Position numbers and translations under genes: made by a program | The notes under the pieces: generated by a model | Database searches by the model: none | Told to the model about the DNA's origin: nothing | What the model saw: the letters and a program-made list of their open reading frames with translations, nothing else | Shown here: piece by piece, positions 40,269 through 50,434 of the stretch | How the letters are laid out: every line of letters starts with the position of its first letter | How positions within the stretch are numbered: position 1 is the first letter of the stretch | DNA from: Terriglobia bacterium | GTDB lineage: Bacteria; Acidobacteriota; Terriglobia; Bryobacterales; UBA6623 | Assembly: GCA_009841225.1 (NCBI GenBank) | Contig: VXMF01000037.1 | Coordinates: 109,836 to 173,835, forward strand | Direction of reading: 5' to 3' | DNA length: 64,000 nucleotides

Positions 40269-41735
40269 CTACGCCAGCAAGCTGCGGACCACGTTACCGC
40301 GAACATCGGTCAGCCGAAAATCGCGCCCTTGGTGCCGGAACGTGAGCTTGGTGTGGTCTAGGCCCAGGCAGTGCAGGATGGTGGCCTGGAGGTCATTGAC
40401 AGCGACCGGATCCTCGGCGACCTCCAGGCCCAGTTCGTCGGTTTGCCCGACGGCACAGCCCGGACGGACCCCGCCGCCCGCCAACCACATGCTGAAGGCA
40501 AGTCTGTGGTGGTCCCGCCCGCGGCTTTCTTCGCGACTGGGGGTGCGGTCCTCGACCATCGGAGTGCGCCCGAACTCCCCGCCCCAGACGACCAGAGTGG
40601 AATCGAGCAAGCCTCGTTCCTTCAGGTCGGCCACCAGTGCAGCGGACGGCTTGTCGGTGGTAAGGCACTCCTTCTCGATGCCTTTCTTGAGCTCGGCGTG
40701 ATGGTCCCAACTGGAATGAACGATCTGCACGAAGCGCACGCCGCGCTCGACCATGCGCCTGGCCAGCAAGCAGTTGCGCCCAAATTGGGCGGTTTCCTTC
40801 TCGTTGACTCCGTAGGCGTCCAACGTCGCCTCCGACTCACCTGAGAAATCGAGCAGTTCCGGGGTGGCCATTTGCATGCGGAAAGCCAACTCGTAGGACG
40901 CGATGCGCGCTTCGACCTCGGGATCGCCGCTCGCGGCTCGATGCACTGCATTGAGGTCGCGCAATGCGTCGAGTCGGGCGCGCTGGGACGCGCGGCTGTA
41001 TCCCGGCGGATTGGACAAGTGCAGCACCGCGTCTCCGGTGCTGCGAAACGGGACGCCCTGATAGCTGGACGGCAGGAACCCGCTCGACCAAATACCGCTT
41101 CCGGCGTCGGCACCGCTGCCCGAATTGAGTACGACGAACCCGGGCAGGTCGCGTGACTCGCTGCCCAAGCCGTACGTAACCCAGGCACCCATCGAGGGAT
41201 GACCGACGAACGGGGTGCCGCAGGCCATCATGAGCTGGCCGGTGTGGTGATTGATCTGGTCGGTCGTCATGGACCGGACGACACACAGGTCGTCAGCGGA
41301 TCTGGCCGTATGCGGCAAGAGTTCCGAGAAGGCCAGTCCGCTCTCGCCGTGCCGGTCGAAGCGGCGCGGGCTAGCCCAGATCTTGGCGTCGGGCTTGATG
41401 AAGGCAAGTTCGAGGTCGCCCGCGAGCGAATCGGGCAGCGGCTGCCCGTCCCATCGACGCATCGATGGCTTGGGATCAAGGAGGTCAAGCTGGCTCGGCC
41501 CGCCAGCTTGGAAGAGGAAGATTACGTTCCTCGCGGTAGGTTCAAAGTGCGGCTCCCGTTCACGGAGCGGATCGGCGGCCGCCGCGGGATAACCATCTTC
41601 GGCCAAGAGAAGCGAGAGCGCTATTGATCCGAGCCCGCAGGCCGAGTCGCGCAAGAAGCGGCGGCGGTACGACAGCTCCACATCGGCAACAGAGCTGGCC
41701 CGACGACGCGCCATCGCTCCGTCACCGATACCCAT
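40269..41735 (-). CDS. DUF1501 (sulfatase-like) secreted protein
   Basis: Protein of 488 residues of the DUF1501 family, alkaline-phosphatase/sulfatase fold, exported by the Tat system (SYRRRFLRDSACG). Signature segments: NVIFLFQAGGPSQLDLLDPKP, MTTDQINHHTGQ, GHPSMGAWVTYGLG, VHSSWDHHAEL and VVWGGEFGRTP, GRDHHRLAFSMWLAGGGVRPG. In Planctomycetes and Acidobacteriota it usually sits beside DUF1549/DUF1553 cytochrome proteins; here no such partner is present. A TATGCT box ends 8 nt before ATG 41735. Confidence 0.88.
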   Translation of the reverse strand: MGIGDGAMARRRASSVADVELSYRRRFLRDSACGLGSIALSLLLAEDGYPAAAADPLREREPHFEPTARNVIFLFQAGGPSQLDLLDPKPSMRRWDGQPLPDSLAGDLELAFIKPDAKIWASPRRFDRHGESGLAFSELLPHTARSADDLCVVRSMTTDQINHHTGQLMMACGTPFVGHPSMGAWVTYGLGSESRDLPGFVVLNSGSGADAGSGIWSSGFLPSSYQGVPFRSTGDAVLHLSNPPGYSRASQRARLDALRDLNAVHRAASGDPEVEARIASYELAFRMQMATPELLDFSGESEATLDAYGVNEKETAQFGRNCLLARRMVERGVRFVQIVHSSWDHHAELKKGIEKECLTTDKPSAALVADLKERGLLDSTLVVWGGEFGRTPMVEDRTPSREESRGRDHHRLAFSMWLAGGGVRPGCAVGQTDELGLEVAEDPVAVNDLQATILHCLGLDHTKLTFRHQGRDFRLTDVRGNVVRSLLA

Positions 41736-41743
41736 CGGAAATC

Positions 41744-41749
41744 AGCATA
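41744..41749 (-). promoter_or_regulatory. -10 box TATGCT, 8 nt from ATG of the DUF1501 gene
   Basis: TATGCT, eight bases, ATG 41735. Confidence 0.4.
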
Positions 41750-41962
41750 GCAATGCGCCCTGCGCCCCGGCCATAGAGTCGTAGCCTCTTGAGGACCATC
41801 ACTTGCAGCTACTCGCATGCGTGCGGAGCGGGTAAGCGCTCCAACCGGCCCGCACTGTGTAACCTCTTGTATTGCAATCGATTCCGGAGCAACGACGACT
41901 ACCGACCTGCAGTGCCTCGGATAATTGTCTGCGAGTTATTTCCGTGCACTGCACGCGTTGGC

Positions 41963-41968
41963 TAGGCT
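41963..41968 (+). promoter_or_regulatory. -10 box TAGGCT, 6 nt from ATG of mntA-like gene
   Basis: TAGGCT, GAGGTC, then ATG 41975. GAGG could also act as a ribosome site, so leaderless start is only one reading. Confidence 0.35.
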
Positions 41969-41974
41969 GAGGTC

Positions 41975-42391
41975 ATGCGGCATGAGTTTCGGTCTGGGCC
42001 AGATGAGCGCGAGCGTATAAGGCGCACGCTGGTCAACGTGCTCGAGAGCGTGCCGGATGTGGAGTTCGCGTGGCTCCACGGCTCGTTCCTCGCAGCTGAC
42101 AAGTTCCGCGACATAGATATCGGCGTTCACCTAAGCGCGACGGCTGAGGTCCGCGTACAGCGCGGGCTGGAGCTGGCAGTGCGGCTGGATCAGGAAATCG
42201 GATTCCCGATTGACGTACGTGTGCTCAACGATGCTCCCGTAACGTTCCTGTTTCATGTCTTCCGGGAAGGACGCCTGCTGCTCAGCCGAAACGACAAGGG
42301 CCTAGCCGACCTCATGGAACGCACAGTACGGGAGTATCTGGACGCCGCACCATTGCTGCGGCAGGCCACTATCGAGGCGTACGGGGCGTGA
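41975..42391 (+). CDS. MNT-type nucleotidyltransferase antitoxin (MntA-like)
   Basis: Minimal nucleotidyltransferase of 138 residues. The signature GSFLAADKFRDIDIGV carries the G-S and the Asp-x-Asp metal pair, and a third acidic residue is in FPIDVRVLND. In characterised HEPN/MNT modules this enzyme AMPylates the HEPN toxin near its active site. Its stop overlaps the HEPN gene start in a GTGA junction. Confidence 0.88.
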   Translation: MRHEFRSGPDERERIRRTLVNVLESVPDVEFAWLHGSFLAADKFRDIDIGVHLSATAEVRVQRGLELAVRLDQEIGFPIDVRVLNDAPVTFLFHVFREGRLLLSRNDKGLADLMERTVREYLDAAPLLRQATIEAYGA

Positions 42392-42810
42392 CTCTCAACC
42401 CGGACGTGGTCCGAACCCGGAGCGCGGAAATCGAGGAATCCGTGGAGCGCCTGGAGTCGCTCGCCGCGCTCCCCCTCGCCGAATTCCTGACTGATCGGGA
42501 CGCACAAGACATCGCGTGCTACCGCTTGCTCGTGGCAATCGAGGCTTCGCTTGCGCTCTGTTATCACGTGTCGTCGCGGCGGCTACGCACCGCGCCGGCG
42601 GACTACGCCGGCTGTTTCGGGCTACTCGAAGACGCTGGCATACTCGCACCCGACCTCGCCGAGCGACTAAAGAACATGGCAAGGTTCCGAAACCTGCCGG
42701 TTCACGTCTATTGGAAGGTCGACAACCGGCAAGTACATGCCGCGCTGCGGAAGAATCTGGGAGATCTCCGGGCGTTCTCGGCGGCGATCGTGTCGTTGCT
42801 AGATGGCTGA
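42388..42810 (+). CDS. HEPN-domain RNase toxin (HepT-like)
   Basis: All-helical HEPN protein of 140 residues. The catalytic R-x4-H motif is followed by Tyr, the AMPylation target in studied pairs: RFRNLPVHVYWKVDN. This is the DUF86/HepT consensus with all key residues intact, so the toxin should be active. GTG 42388 overlaps the mntA-like stop by 4 nt. Confidence 0.9.
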   Translation: MTLNPDVVRTRSAEIEESVERLESLAALPLAEFLTDRDAQDIACYRLLVAIEASLALCYHVSSRRLRTAPADYAGCFGLLEDAGILAPDLAERLKNMARFRNLPVHVYWKVDNRQVHAALRKNLGDLRAFSAAIVSLLDG

Positions 42811-42965
42811 AGCGCTCTGTTTCGGCCGGAGCGCCGCAGCCGAAAGTGCCCGCGCACGTCAGAACATTCGCGGCAGGATTGGTACAATGAACACTGTCGC
42901 CGACGTTTCGCACGCCGCCGTGCGAGCATTCAGGGCGCTATTCCCTGCTGCGAGGACGATCCGAC

Positions 42966-43406
42966 ATGTCGCGCTACTTCACTCTGCAAGAAGCGGAAAG
43001 CCTGATTCCCACAGTTCAGGAGGGCCTGAAAGCCGCGATCAGCGCGAAAGAGCGCATCGGCGAGATCGACCAAGCCATGCAGAACCTATCAGCGCACATC
43101 TGCATGGTTGGCGGCGCCGAGATCAATCCGGACAAAGTCGCACGCCAGAAGCTCGAGCGGATCTCGCTGATGCAGGTCATCGACGATCGAGTCTCGGACA
43201 TCCAGAGCAGCGGGTGTTTGGTCAAAGACCTTGACCTTGGCCTGCTAGACTTCCCCGCCCTGCTGAACGGCGTCGAGGTGTACCTGTGCTGGAAGCTGGG
43301 CGAGAGCCGGATCGAGTGGTGGCATTCCACCCAGGAAGGCTATTCGGGACGGCGCAGGATCATGGACGAGTTCGACGACAGCAGCCCCACGCCGCTGCCG
43401 AACTAG
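42966..43406 (+). CDS. DUF2203 family protein
   Basis: Conserved cytoplasmic protein of unknown function, 146 residues. Family features: YFTLQEAESLIPTVQEGLK at the N-terminus, a long central helix pair, then GCLVKDLDLGLLDFPALLNG, VYLCWKLGESRIEWWHST and EGYSGRRRI. The C-terminal strand pair with conserved WH and G-R suggests a ligand or metal site. TACAAT at 42883-42888 may be its -10 box, and GAGGA precedes the ATG, so it appears to use a normal leader. Confidence 0.85.
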   Translation: MSRYFTLQEAESLIPTVQEGLKAAISAKERIGEIDQAMQNLSAHICMVGGAEINPDKVARQKLERISLMQVIDDRVSDIQSSGCLVKDLDLGLLDFPALLNGVEVYLCWKLGESRIEWWHSTQEGYSGRRRIMDEFDDSSPTPLPN

Positions 43407-43440
43407 CCTCACTCGGCTGCCCATGGCGGCACGCCGCGCG

Positions 43441-44823
43441 CTAGCGATATGGCAGGTCGGCGCGCTCGCGCCAGTCATCCTCTGTGCGAGCGAACCAATC
43501 CATCGTGAGTTCATCCAGCTCTGCCTGCACGGCGGCATGCTCGGGCTTGCCCGCTAGGTTCCGCAGTTGGAACGGATCGGCTACGTTGTCGTACAGCAGC
43601 CAGGCCTGGTCTTGACTCCGGGCATAGGTGTGGCGCTCGGTCCGCACGCCGCGCCAAGCCGCGAACTCGCCCCGCTCGGTCGGCGTGTAGCTCTGGGCGT
43701 AAACGGACTCGGGAGCGGGAGAGTCCGGACGCCCGCCGTGCTCCTCGGCCAACAGGTGGCGCGATAGGTCTGCCCCCGAGACGGTCTCGGCCGCGGGCAG
43801 TCCGGCCAGGCCTAGCAGCGTGGGCACCACATCGACATGAGACGCGGGCAGCGTCAACTGCTGGCCCGCCGGAACGGCTGCCGGATAATGCACGATGCCG
43901 GGCACCTGTAGCGATTCGGCCCACGGCTTGCGCTTGAGCACTGTGCCCTGGGAACCCAGCATGTCGCCGTGGTCCGACGTGATCAAGATGACGGTGTTCT
44001 CGAACTGGCCCGTGGCCTTCAACGCGTCGACGATTCGTCCGACCTCGTCGTCGAGGAACGTGATCGCCGCATAGTAGCCGGCAATGTCCTGCCGTGAGCC
44101 CAGCGCGCGGCCAGCGCGCAGTTGGACGGCCCCGTTCCAGTTCTCCCGCATCTTGAGCAAGTTCGGGTCGTACATGTTCATGTACGCCGGCGGTGCAACG
44201 TAGGGGTTGTGCGGCGGCCCCCACTGGACGTAAGCCAAGAACGGCGTTTCGGGATCGCTGCCGATGAAATCGATGATCTCGTCCGTGAACGCCGTGGCCG
44301 AGTAGCCCTCGATCTGGATGGGCTCCGGCGAGTCCCGGAAATACTGCATGTTCCAGTAGTTGTGGGTGCAAATGTTGGCGGCCCAGAAGTCGAACCCTTG
44401 GCGGCGTTCGGGCCGGACATAGCCGGGCATCCGCTTGCCACCCTCCAAGTGCCACTTGCCGACGAAAGCGGTGCGGTAGCCGTTGTCCCGCGCGATCTCG
44501 GCTATGGTGACTTCGCTATCGGGCAGCGGCGCGTCGTTGACATCCACGCCGTGCTCGTGACCGAATCGCCCAGTCAGCAACGTGCCCCGCGCAGGGCAGC
44601 AGACCGGGCAATTCGCCGTCAAGTTCCGCAACAGAGCGCCGTTCGCCGCGAGGGCGTCCATGTTGGGCGTCCGCACGTCCGGGTTGCCCATCGCGCCAAG
44701 GTCCATCGCCCGCCACTGGTCGGGCATCAGCACCAAGACGTTCGGCCGAGGCAGGCGCGGGCCGACGCACGCCGAACCAGCGGCAGCTGCGGCAGAGGCG
44801 AGGAACGCCCGGCGGTTCATCAT
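43441..44823 (-). CDS. Tat-exported sulfatase (C-C-P-A-R type)
   Basis: Sulfatase of 460 residues with a twin-arginine leader (MMNRRAFLASAAAAAGSACVG). Motifs: LVLMPDQWRAMDLG (metal), the formylglycine motif C-C-P-A-R in CPVCCPARGTLLTGR, GKWHLEGG, HNPYVAPPAY and LITSDHGDMLGSQG. Ala replaces the usual Ser in C-x-P-S-R, still accepted by formylglycine-generating enzymes. Length and order match family S1 sulfatases acting on glycan or choline sulfates. Substrate unknown. Confidence 0.88.
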   Translation of the reverse strand: MMNRRAFLASAAAAAGSACVGPRLPRPNVLVLMPDQWRAMDLGAMGNPDVRTPNMDALAANGALLRNLTANCPVCCPARGTLLTGRFGHEHGVDVNDAPLPDSEVTIAEIARDNGYRTAFVGKWHLEGGKRMPGYVRPERRQGFDFWAANICTHNYWNMQYFRDSPEPIQIEGYSATAFTDEIIDFIGSDPETPFLAYVQWGPPHNPYVAPPAYMNMYDPNLLKMRENWNGAVQLRAGRALGSRQDIAGYYAAITFLDDEVGRIVDALKATGQFENTVILITSDHGDMLGSQGTVLKRKPWAESLQVPGIVHYPAAVPAGQQLTLPASHVDVVPTLLGLAGLPAAETVSGADLSRHLLAEEHGGRPDSPAPESVYAQSYTPTERGEFAAWRGVRTERHTYARSQDQAWLLYDNVADPFQLRNLAGKPEHAAVQAELDELTMDWFARTEDDWRERADLPYR

Positions 44824-44995
44824 CAGGGCCAGAATGCCAGCCTCGCGGGAGCAGTGTCAACCGCGCCGACCTGCGGAGTCCTCAGGCGTACGCTACTGCG
44901 CGCTCTCGATGCAGAAGCCAGGACCACGCAGTTGTCGCATGACCGTGATGATCGGTTGAATCGGGTGTCGGCAAGGCGGCCGCGACGACTCCGAA

Positions 44996-46393
<1,398 letters not shown>

Positions 46394-46430
46394 TGAGAGC
46401 CCGCAGTATGAGCCTATTGTAGCGAGCCGC

Positions 46431-47258
46431 CTACAGCCGGTAGGCTTCGATGGCCGTCCCGCCGAGCACCCGGTCGCGCTCGTCCGCGCTGAGGCGCGCG
46501 GCGAATCCGGCCACCAGGTCGAACCAGCGGGCATAGCCCACTCCCACCAGGCATATCGGCCAATCCGAGCCGTACATGAGCCGCCGCGGGCCGAACGCAT
46601 CCAAGACGGCATCCATGTACGGGGCGAGCTCGGCCTGGCTCCAAAGCTCCCAGTCCGCCTCGGTCACCATTCCGGAGATCTTGCAGTAGAGGTTGGCCCG
46701 CCGGGCGAGGTCTCGGATCGCGGCGTGCCAAGCGCCGAACGAGCCTTCCCGGATCCTGGGCTTGCCGATATGGTCGAGGACGAATACCTGCTGGGGGTGC
46801 CGGTCGACGAATTCCAGCGTCTGGGGCAGGTGGCGCTCGAAGATGAGGATGTCGTACACCAAGCCCGCCTCGGTGACGGCGCGCACGCCTTCGTTGAAGT
46901 CCGGGCGCAGCATGTACTCGTCGTCCGGCTCGTCCTGCAGGACATGCCGGCATGCCCGCAGGTATGGATCTTGCGCAAGTTCTTCCAAGGTGCCGCGCAC
47001 GCCGGGATCTACCAGCGGAACCCAGCCGACCACCCCGCGGATGAAGTCGTTCTCGCGGGCGTGCGCCAGCAGAGCGCGAGTCTCCGACAGCGTCTGCCTG
47101 GCCTGTACCGAAACCACTCCGTCAACGCCCGCAGCCGCGACCTCCCGGCGCAGGTCGGCAGGGAGAAAGTCGCGCCGCAGGGCCCGCATCGAATCGGAGA
47201 TCCACTCGTATTCGACCGGATCGTAGCGCCAGAAGTGATGGTGTGAGTCGACGATCAC
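46431..47258 (-). CDS. Amidohydrolase, L-fuconolactonase-type
   Basis: Amidohydrolase_2 TIM-barrel lactonase of 275 residues. The metal/catalytic pattern is VDSHHHFWRYDP at the N-terminus, VSVQARQT, VLDHIGKP, and MYGSDWPICL near the C-terminus, as in L-fucono-1,5-lactonase. It begins 12 bp after the aldo/keto reductase gene in the same direction; together they would oxidise a 6-deoxy sugar to its lactone and open the ring. Other sugar lactones are possible. Confidence 0.85.
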   Translation of the reverse strand: MIVDSHHHFWRYDPVEYEWISDSMRALRRDFLPADLRREVAAAGVDGVVSVQARQTLSETRALLAHARENDFIRGVVGWVPLVDPGVRGTLEELAQDPYLRACRHVLQDEPDDEYMLRPDFNEGVRAVTEAGLVYDILIFERHLPQTLEFVDRHPQQVFVLDHIGKPRIREGSFGAWHAAIRDLARRANLYCKISGMVTEADWELWSQAELAPYMDAVLDAFGPRRLMYGSDWPICLVGVGYARWFDLVAGFAARLSADERDRVLGGTAIEAYRL

Positions 47259-47270
47259 GCAAATCTCGCC

Positions 47271-48209
47271 TCAGCGAGGGTCTTGGTTCTCTTCCAGGCC
47301 GGAGAGCCAGATCTGGTTGAGCACCGGACCGACCATTTCGCGAATCTCGTCCAGCAGCCCGTCAGGCTGTTCAAAATCGAACGCCTTGAGGTTGCGTTCG
47401 ACATGCCGGCTCTTGGACATGCCCACCAGCACGCTGGCCGTGTGCGGGTAGTCGTAGCAGAACTTCAGCGCCGCTTCCGAGACATCGACGCCGCGGGCCC
47501 GGCAGTGCTGCGCAACCTGCTGCCCGACCTGCTGCACCTCTTCCGAAGCGAGGTGCCACGGCGGGGCGCCGCGCTCGGTCAGGATGCGCAAGTGCAGCGG
47601 CGAAGCATTGATCAGGCCTATGCCGCGCTCGGCGCAGAGCGGTCTCAGCTCGGTGTCCAAGTCGTCGACCATCAGGTTGTAGCGGGCGTAGGAGAGGATG
47701 CTGTCAACCTCTGCCCGCTCTGCCACGTCCCGCAGGATGCCCAGCGGCAACGCCGTGATGCCGACGTAGCGGCACTTCCCGGCGCGCTGCAACTCGCGAG
47801 CGACCGGCAGGGCCTCGTTGATGACCTGCTCGCGATCCACGAACTCGATATCGTGCATCTGGTAGATGTCCACGTAGTCCGTGCGCAAGCGGCGGAGCGA
47901 CTCGTCGATGCTCGAGCGCACGCGCTCGGCCGAGAAGTCGAACGCATCCATGTCGTAGCGGCCGCACTTGGTGGCGAGCACGATGTTCTTGCGGCGTGGA
48001 CCGAGCGCCCTGCCGAGCCGCTCTTCGGAGAGCGTGCGACCGTAGTAGGGCGAGGTGTCGAAGAAGTTGATCCCCAGGTCGATCGCCATATGCACGGCGC
48101 GATCGCCCTCGCGCACGTCAATCTCCTCGAACTCGTTGCCCAGCGGCGACGCGCCGTACCCGAGGACCGAGACTTCGAGGTCGGTGCTTCCGAGCTTGCG
48201 GTATTCCAT
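47271..48209 (-). CDS. Aldo/keto reductase, L-fucose/L-galactose 1-dehydrogenase-like
   Basis: NAD(P)+-dependent AKR of 312 residues. Catalytic Asp-Tyr-Lys-His are in INFFDTSPYYG, ATKCGRY and QMHDIEF; GYGASPLGNEFEEID resembles D-threo-aldose (L-fucose) and L-galactose dehydrogenases. It pairs with the lactonase gene 12 bp downstream, a typical oxidative fucose cassette. Fuconate dehydratase and later steps are not in the window, unless the distant UxuA-like gene contributes. Confidence 0.83.
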   Translation of the reverse strand: MEYRKLGSTDLEVSVLGYGASPLGNEFEEIDVREGDRAVHMAIDLGINFFDTSPYYGRTLSEERLGRALGPRRKNIVLATKCGRYDMDAFDFSAERVRSSIDESLRRLRTDYVDIYQMHDIEFVDREQVINEALPVARELQRAGKCRYVGITALPLGILRDVAERAEVDSILSYARYNLMVDDLDTELRPLCAERGIGLINASPLHLRILTERGAPPWHLASEEVQQVGQQVAQHCRARGVDVSEAALKFCYDYPHTASVLVGMSKSRHVERNLKAFDFEQPDGLLDEIREMVGPVLNQIWLSGLEENQDPR

Positions 48210-48304
48210 AGGAAATATCGGCTACCCTGCTGATGGGAAGGGATAGCCAGCTTAGCAGTTCCGGCGGGGCCGCCCGCCGGGAGGCGCCAAGATCGCCCAG
48301 TCCG

Positions 48305-49207
48305 ATGACCGAAGGCCTGCCCGCCACCGAAAAGCGAAACCCGCGCTCGGCCGGGATCGACCTCGCCAGCACTGAACAGGTGCTGGCCGTCATCAATGCC
48401 GAGGACGCGCGCGTGGCCGCGGCGGTGCGGGACCAGATCCCGCAAGTCGCTAGGGCGCTGGACGCCATCGTCGACCGTTGGGACCGAGGCGGGAGACTGT
48501 TCTACTGCGGGGCCGGCACGAGCGGCCGGCTGGGAGTTCTCGACGCAGCCGAGTGCCCGCCGACCTTCGGCACCCCGCACGACCGCGTCACGGCCGTGAT
48601 CGCCGGCGGCGCCGAAGCGCTGCTGCGCTCCGTGGAGGGGGCCGAAGACCGCCCTGAAACCGCTCGCGCGGACTTGGAGGAGCGGGGGTTCGACGGCCAG
48701 GACGCCTTGGTCGGCATCGCTGCTAGCGGACGCACCCCATACGTGTTGGGAGCGGTCGAACACGCAGCCGCGATAGGTGCCGTCACGGTGGGACTGAGCT
48801 GCAGCCCGGGCTCCGAACTAGAACGGGCGGTGGACTACCCCATCACGCCGGAGGTAGGGCCGGAGGTGGTCACGGGGTCGACCCGCATGAAGAGCGGTAC
48901 CGCGCAAAAGCTGGTCCTGAACATGCTCTCTACCGGGCTGATGATCCGTACGGGCTGCGTGCTCGGCAACTTGATGGTGAACGTCCAGGTCAAGAACGCC
49001 AAGCTGGAGGACCGAGCCCAGCGGATCGTCGGCGAAGTCTGCGGCTGCGACCTTGAGACAGCGCGCGGCACGCTGGAAGCGGCAGGCCTCAATGTCCGGC
49101 TCGCGATTCTGATGCTAAAGCGGCGGCTAGACCGAGGCGCCGCCGAGTCGCTGCTGGCGCGCTTCGGCGACAACCTGCGCCTAGCACTGGAGGCAAACGA
49201 TGACTGA
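48305..49207 (+). CDS. murQ: N-acetylmuramic acid 6-phosphate etherase
   Basis: Cytosolic lyase removing lactate from MurNAc-6-phosphate in cell-wall recycling. The 300-residue SIS-fold protein starts MTEGLPATEKRNPRSAGID, then CGAGTSGRLGVLDAAECPPTFG with the first catalytic Glu and GGAEALLRSVEGAED with the second, then GIAASGRTPYV and TGSTRMKSGTAQK. Start ATG 48305 matches the family N-terminus. Its stop overlaps the next gene by 8 nt. Confidence 0.95.
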   Translation: MTEGLPATEKRNPRSAGIDLASTEQVLAVINAEDARVAAAVRDQIPQVARALDAIVDRWDRGGRLFYCGAGTSGRLGVLDAAECPPTFGTPHDRVTAVIAGGAEALLRSVEGAEDRPETARADLEERGFDGQDALVGIAASGRTPYVLGAVEHAAAIGAVTVGLSCSPGSELERAVDYPITPEVGPEVVTGSTRMKSGTAQKLVLNMLSTGLMIRTGCVLGNLMVNVQVKNAKLEDRAQRIVGEVCGCDLETARGTLEAAGLNVRLAILMLKRRLDRGAAESLLARFGDNLRLALEANDD

Positions 49208-50345
49208 TCGATTCCGCCCCGCTCGCAAGGGGCTGCTCGCGGCGGCATTGGCCGCGGCGGCTGGGGCCGGCTCGCTGACGGCCCAGCCGGGCCGCCCGCA
49301 GCTGGAATCTCCCACGGTATTGGCGGATGGTCGCGTCCAGTTCCGAGTCGCCGCGCCGGACGCACGCACGCTACAGCTGCAGGCTCCGTGGGCCGGCGGT
49401 CGCCTCGAGTTCGAACAGGGGGAAGCCGGGATTTGGTCGCTGACGGTCGGCCCCGTGGCGCCTGCGATCTACAGCTACACCCTGCTGCTCGATGGCGTGC
49501 GGGTCTTGGATCCGCACAATACCGCCGTCAAGCGCTGGAGCGGCGGCAACGCCAGCCTAGTCGAAGTCCCGGCGCCAGAGCCGGTGCCCTACGAGCTGCG
49601 GGACGTGCCGCATGGCTCGCTGCACGCGCATTACTACGCTTCCGAGGCGGGCGGAACGAACCGCAGGCTGCTCGTGTACACTCCGCCCGGATACTACGAC
49701 GAGGCGGACCGGCGTTACCCCGTGCTGTACCTGCTGCACGGCTCGGGCGACGACGAAGCGGCTTGGGCGGAGGTGGGCAGGGCCAACCTCATCCTCGACA
49801 ACCTGATCGCTTCCGGAGCGGCCGAGCCGATGTTGGTGGTGATGCCGAACGGCCATCCGGTGCCGTGGGCCAGGCGCCGCCGGGGCATCGGATCCGACAA
49901 CACGCAGCGGTTTCGGGATGACCTGATCCAGGGTGCGATGCCGCTGGTCGAATCGCTCTATCGCGCCAAGCTCGGACCGTCCCAGACAGCCGTCGCCGGC
50001 CTGTCGATGGGAGGCGGGCAGTCCCTGTACTGCGCCGCGACCGGCCTGGACCGCTTCTCGTGGGTCGGGGCCTTTTCGGCCGCTGCTCCCGCCCCTGAGA
50101 GCGACGCCGCCCAAGGCCTGCTGGCCGACCCGGAACGCGCCAACGCGAGCCTAGACCTCCTCTGGATCGCGATCGGGCGCGACGACTTCCTGCTGGATCG
50201 CAACGAGGCGTTCAAGTCTGCCCTGGCCAAGGCCGGCGTCGACCATACTTACCGCGTCACCGCCGGCGGCCACAGCTGGCCGGTCTGGCGCGGCTACTTG
50301 GCCGACTTCGTGCCACTGCTGTTCCGCGCCGGCCGGAAACCTTGA
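49200..50345 (+). CDS. Secreted esterase (Fes/feruloyl-esterase-like) with N-terminal E-set domain
   Basis: Exported alpha/beta hydrolase of 381 residues. A signal peptide ends SLTAQ; an N-terminal CBM48/E-set beta-sandwich (about 35-125, VQFRVAAPDARTLQLQ) precedes the hydrolase: RYPVLYLLHGSGDDE, nucleophile AGLSMGGGQS, and the His in TAGGHSW. This is the layout of feruloyl/xylan esterases and enterochelin-esterase-like proteins. It overlaps murQ by 8 nt. Confidence 0.85.
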   Translation: MTDRFRPARKGLLAAALAAAAGAGSLTAQPGRPQLESPTVLADGRVQFRVAAPDARTLQLQAPWAGGRLEFEQGEAGIWSLTVGPVAPAIYSYTLLLDGVRVLDPHNTAVKRWSGGNASLVEVPAPEPVPYELRDVPHGSLHAHYYASEAGGTNRRLLVYTPPGYYDEADRRYPVLYLLHGSGDDEAAWAEVGRANLILDNLIASGAAEPMLVVMPNGHPVPWARRRRGIGSDNTQRFRDDLIQGAMPLVESLYRAKLGPSQTAVAGLSMGGGQSLYCAATGLDRFSWVGAFSAAAPAPESDAAQGLLADPERANASLDLLWIAIGRDDFLLDRNEAFKSALAKAGVDHTYRVTAGGHSWPVWRGYLADFVPLLFRAGRKP

Positions 50346-50369
50346 CGGGCCGAGCGCGGGGCATAACCT
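50342..50369 (+). promoter_or_regulatory. Promoter of the export operon (TTGACG-16-TAACCT)
   Basis: TTGACG at 50342-50347 and TAACCT at 50364-50369 are 16 nt apart, giving a start near 50376 and a leader of about 58 nt before ATG 50435. Confidence 0.5.
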
Positions 50370-50434
50370 AGACGGGCGAGTTTCCGTCATTACATTGACC
50401 GGTGCAGATGTTACGCCGCACCCGTTGATTGGCC

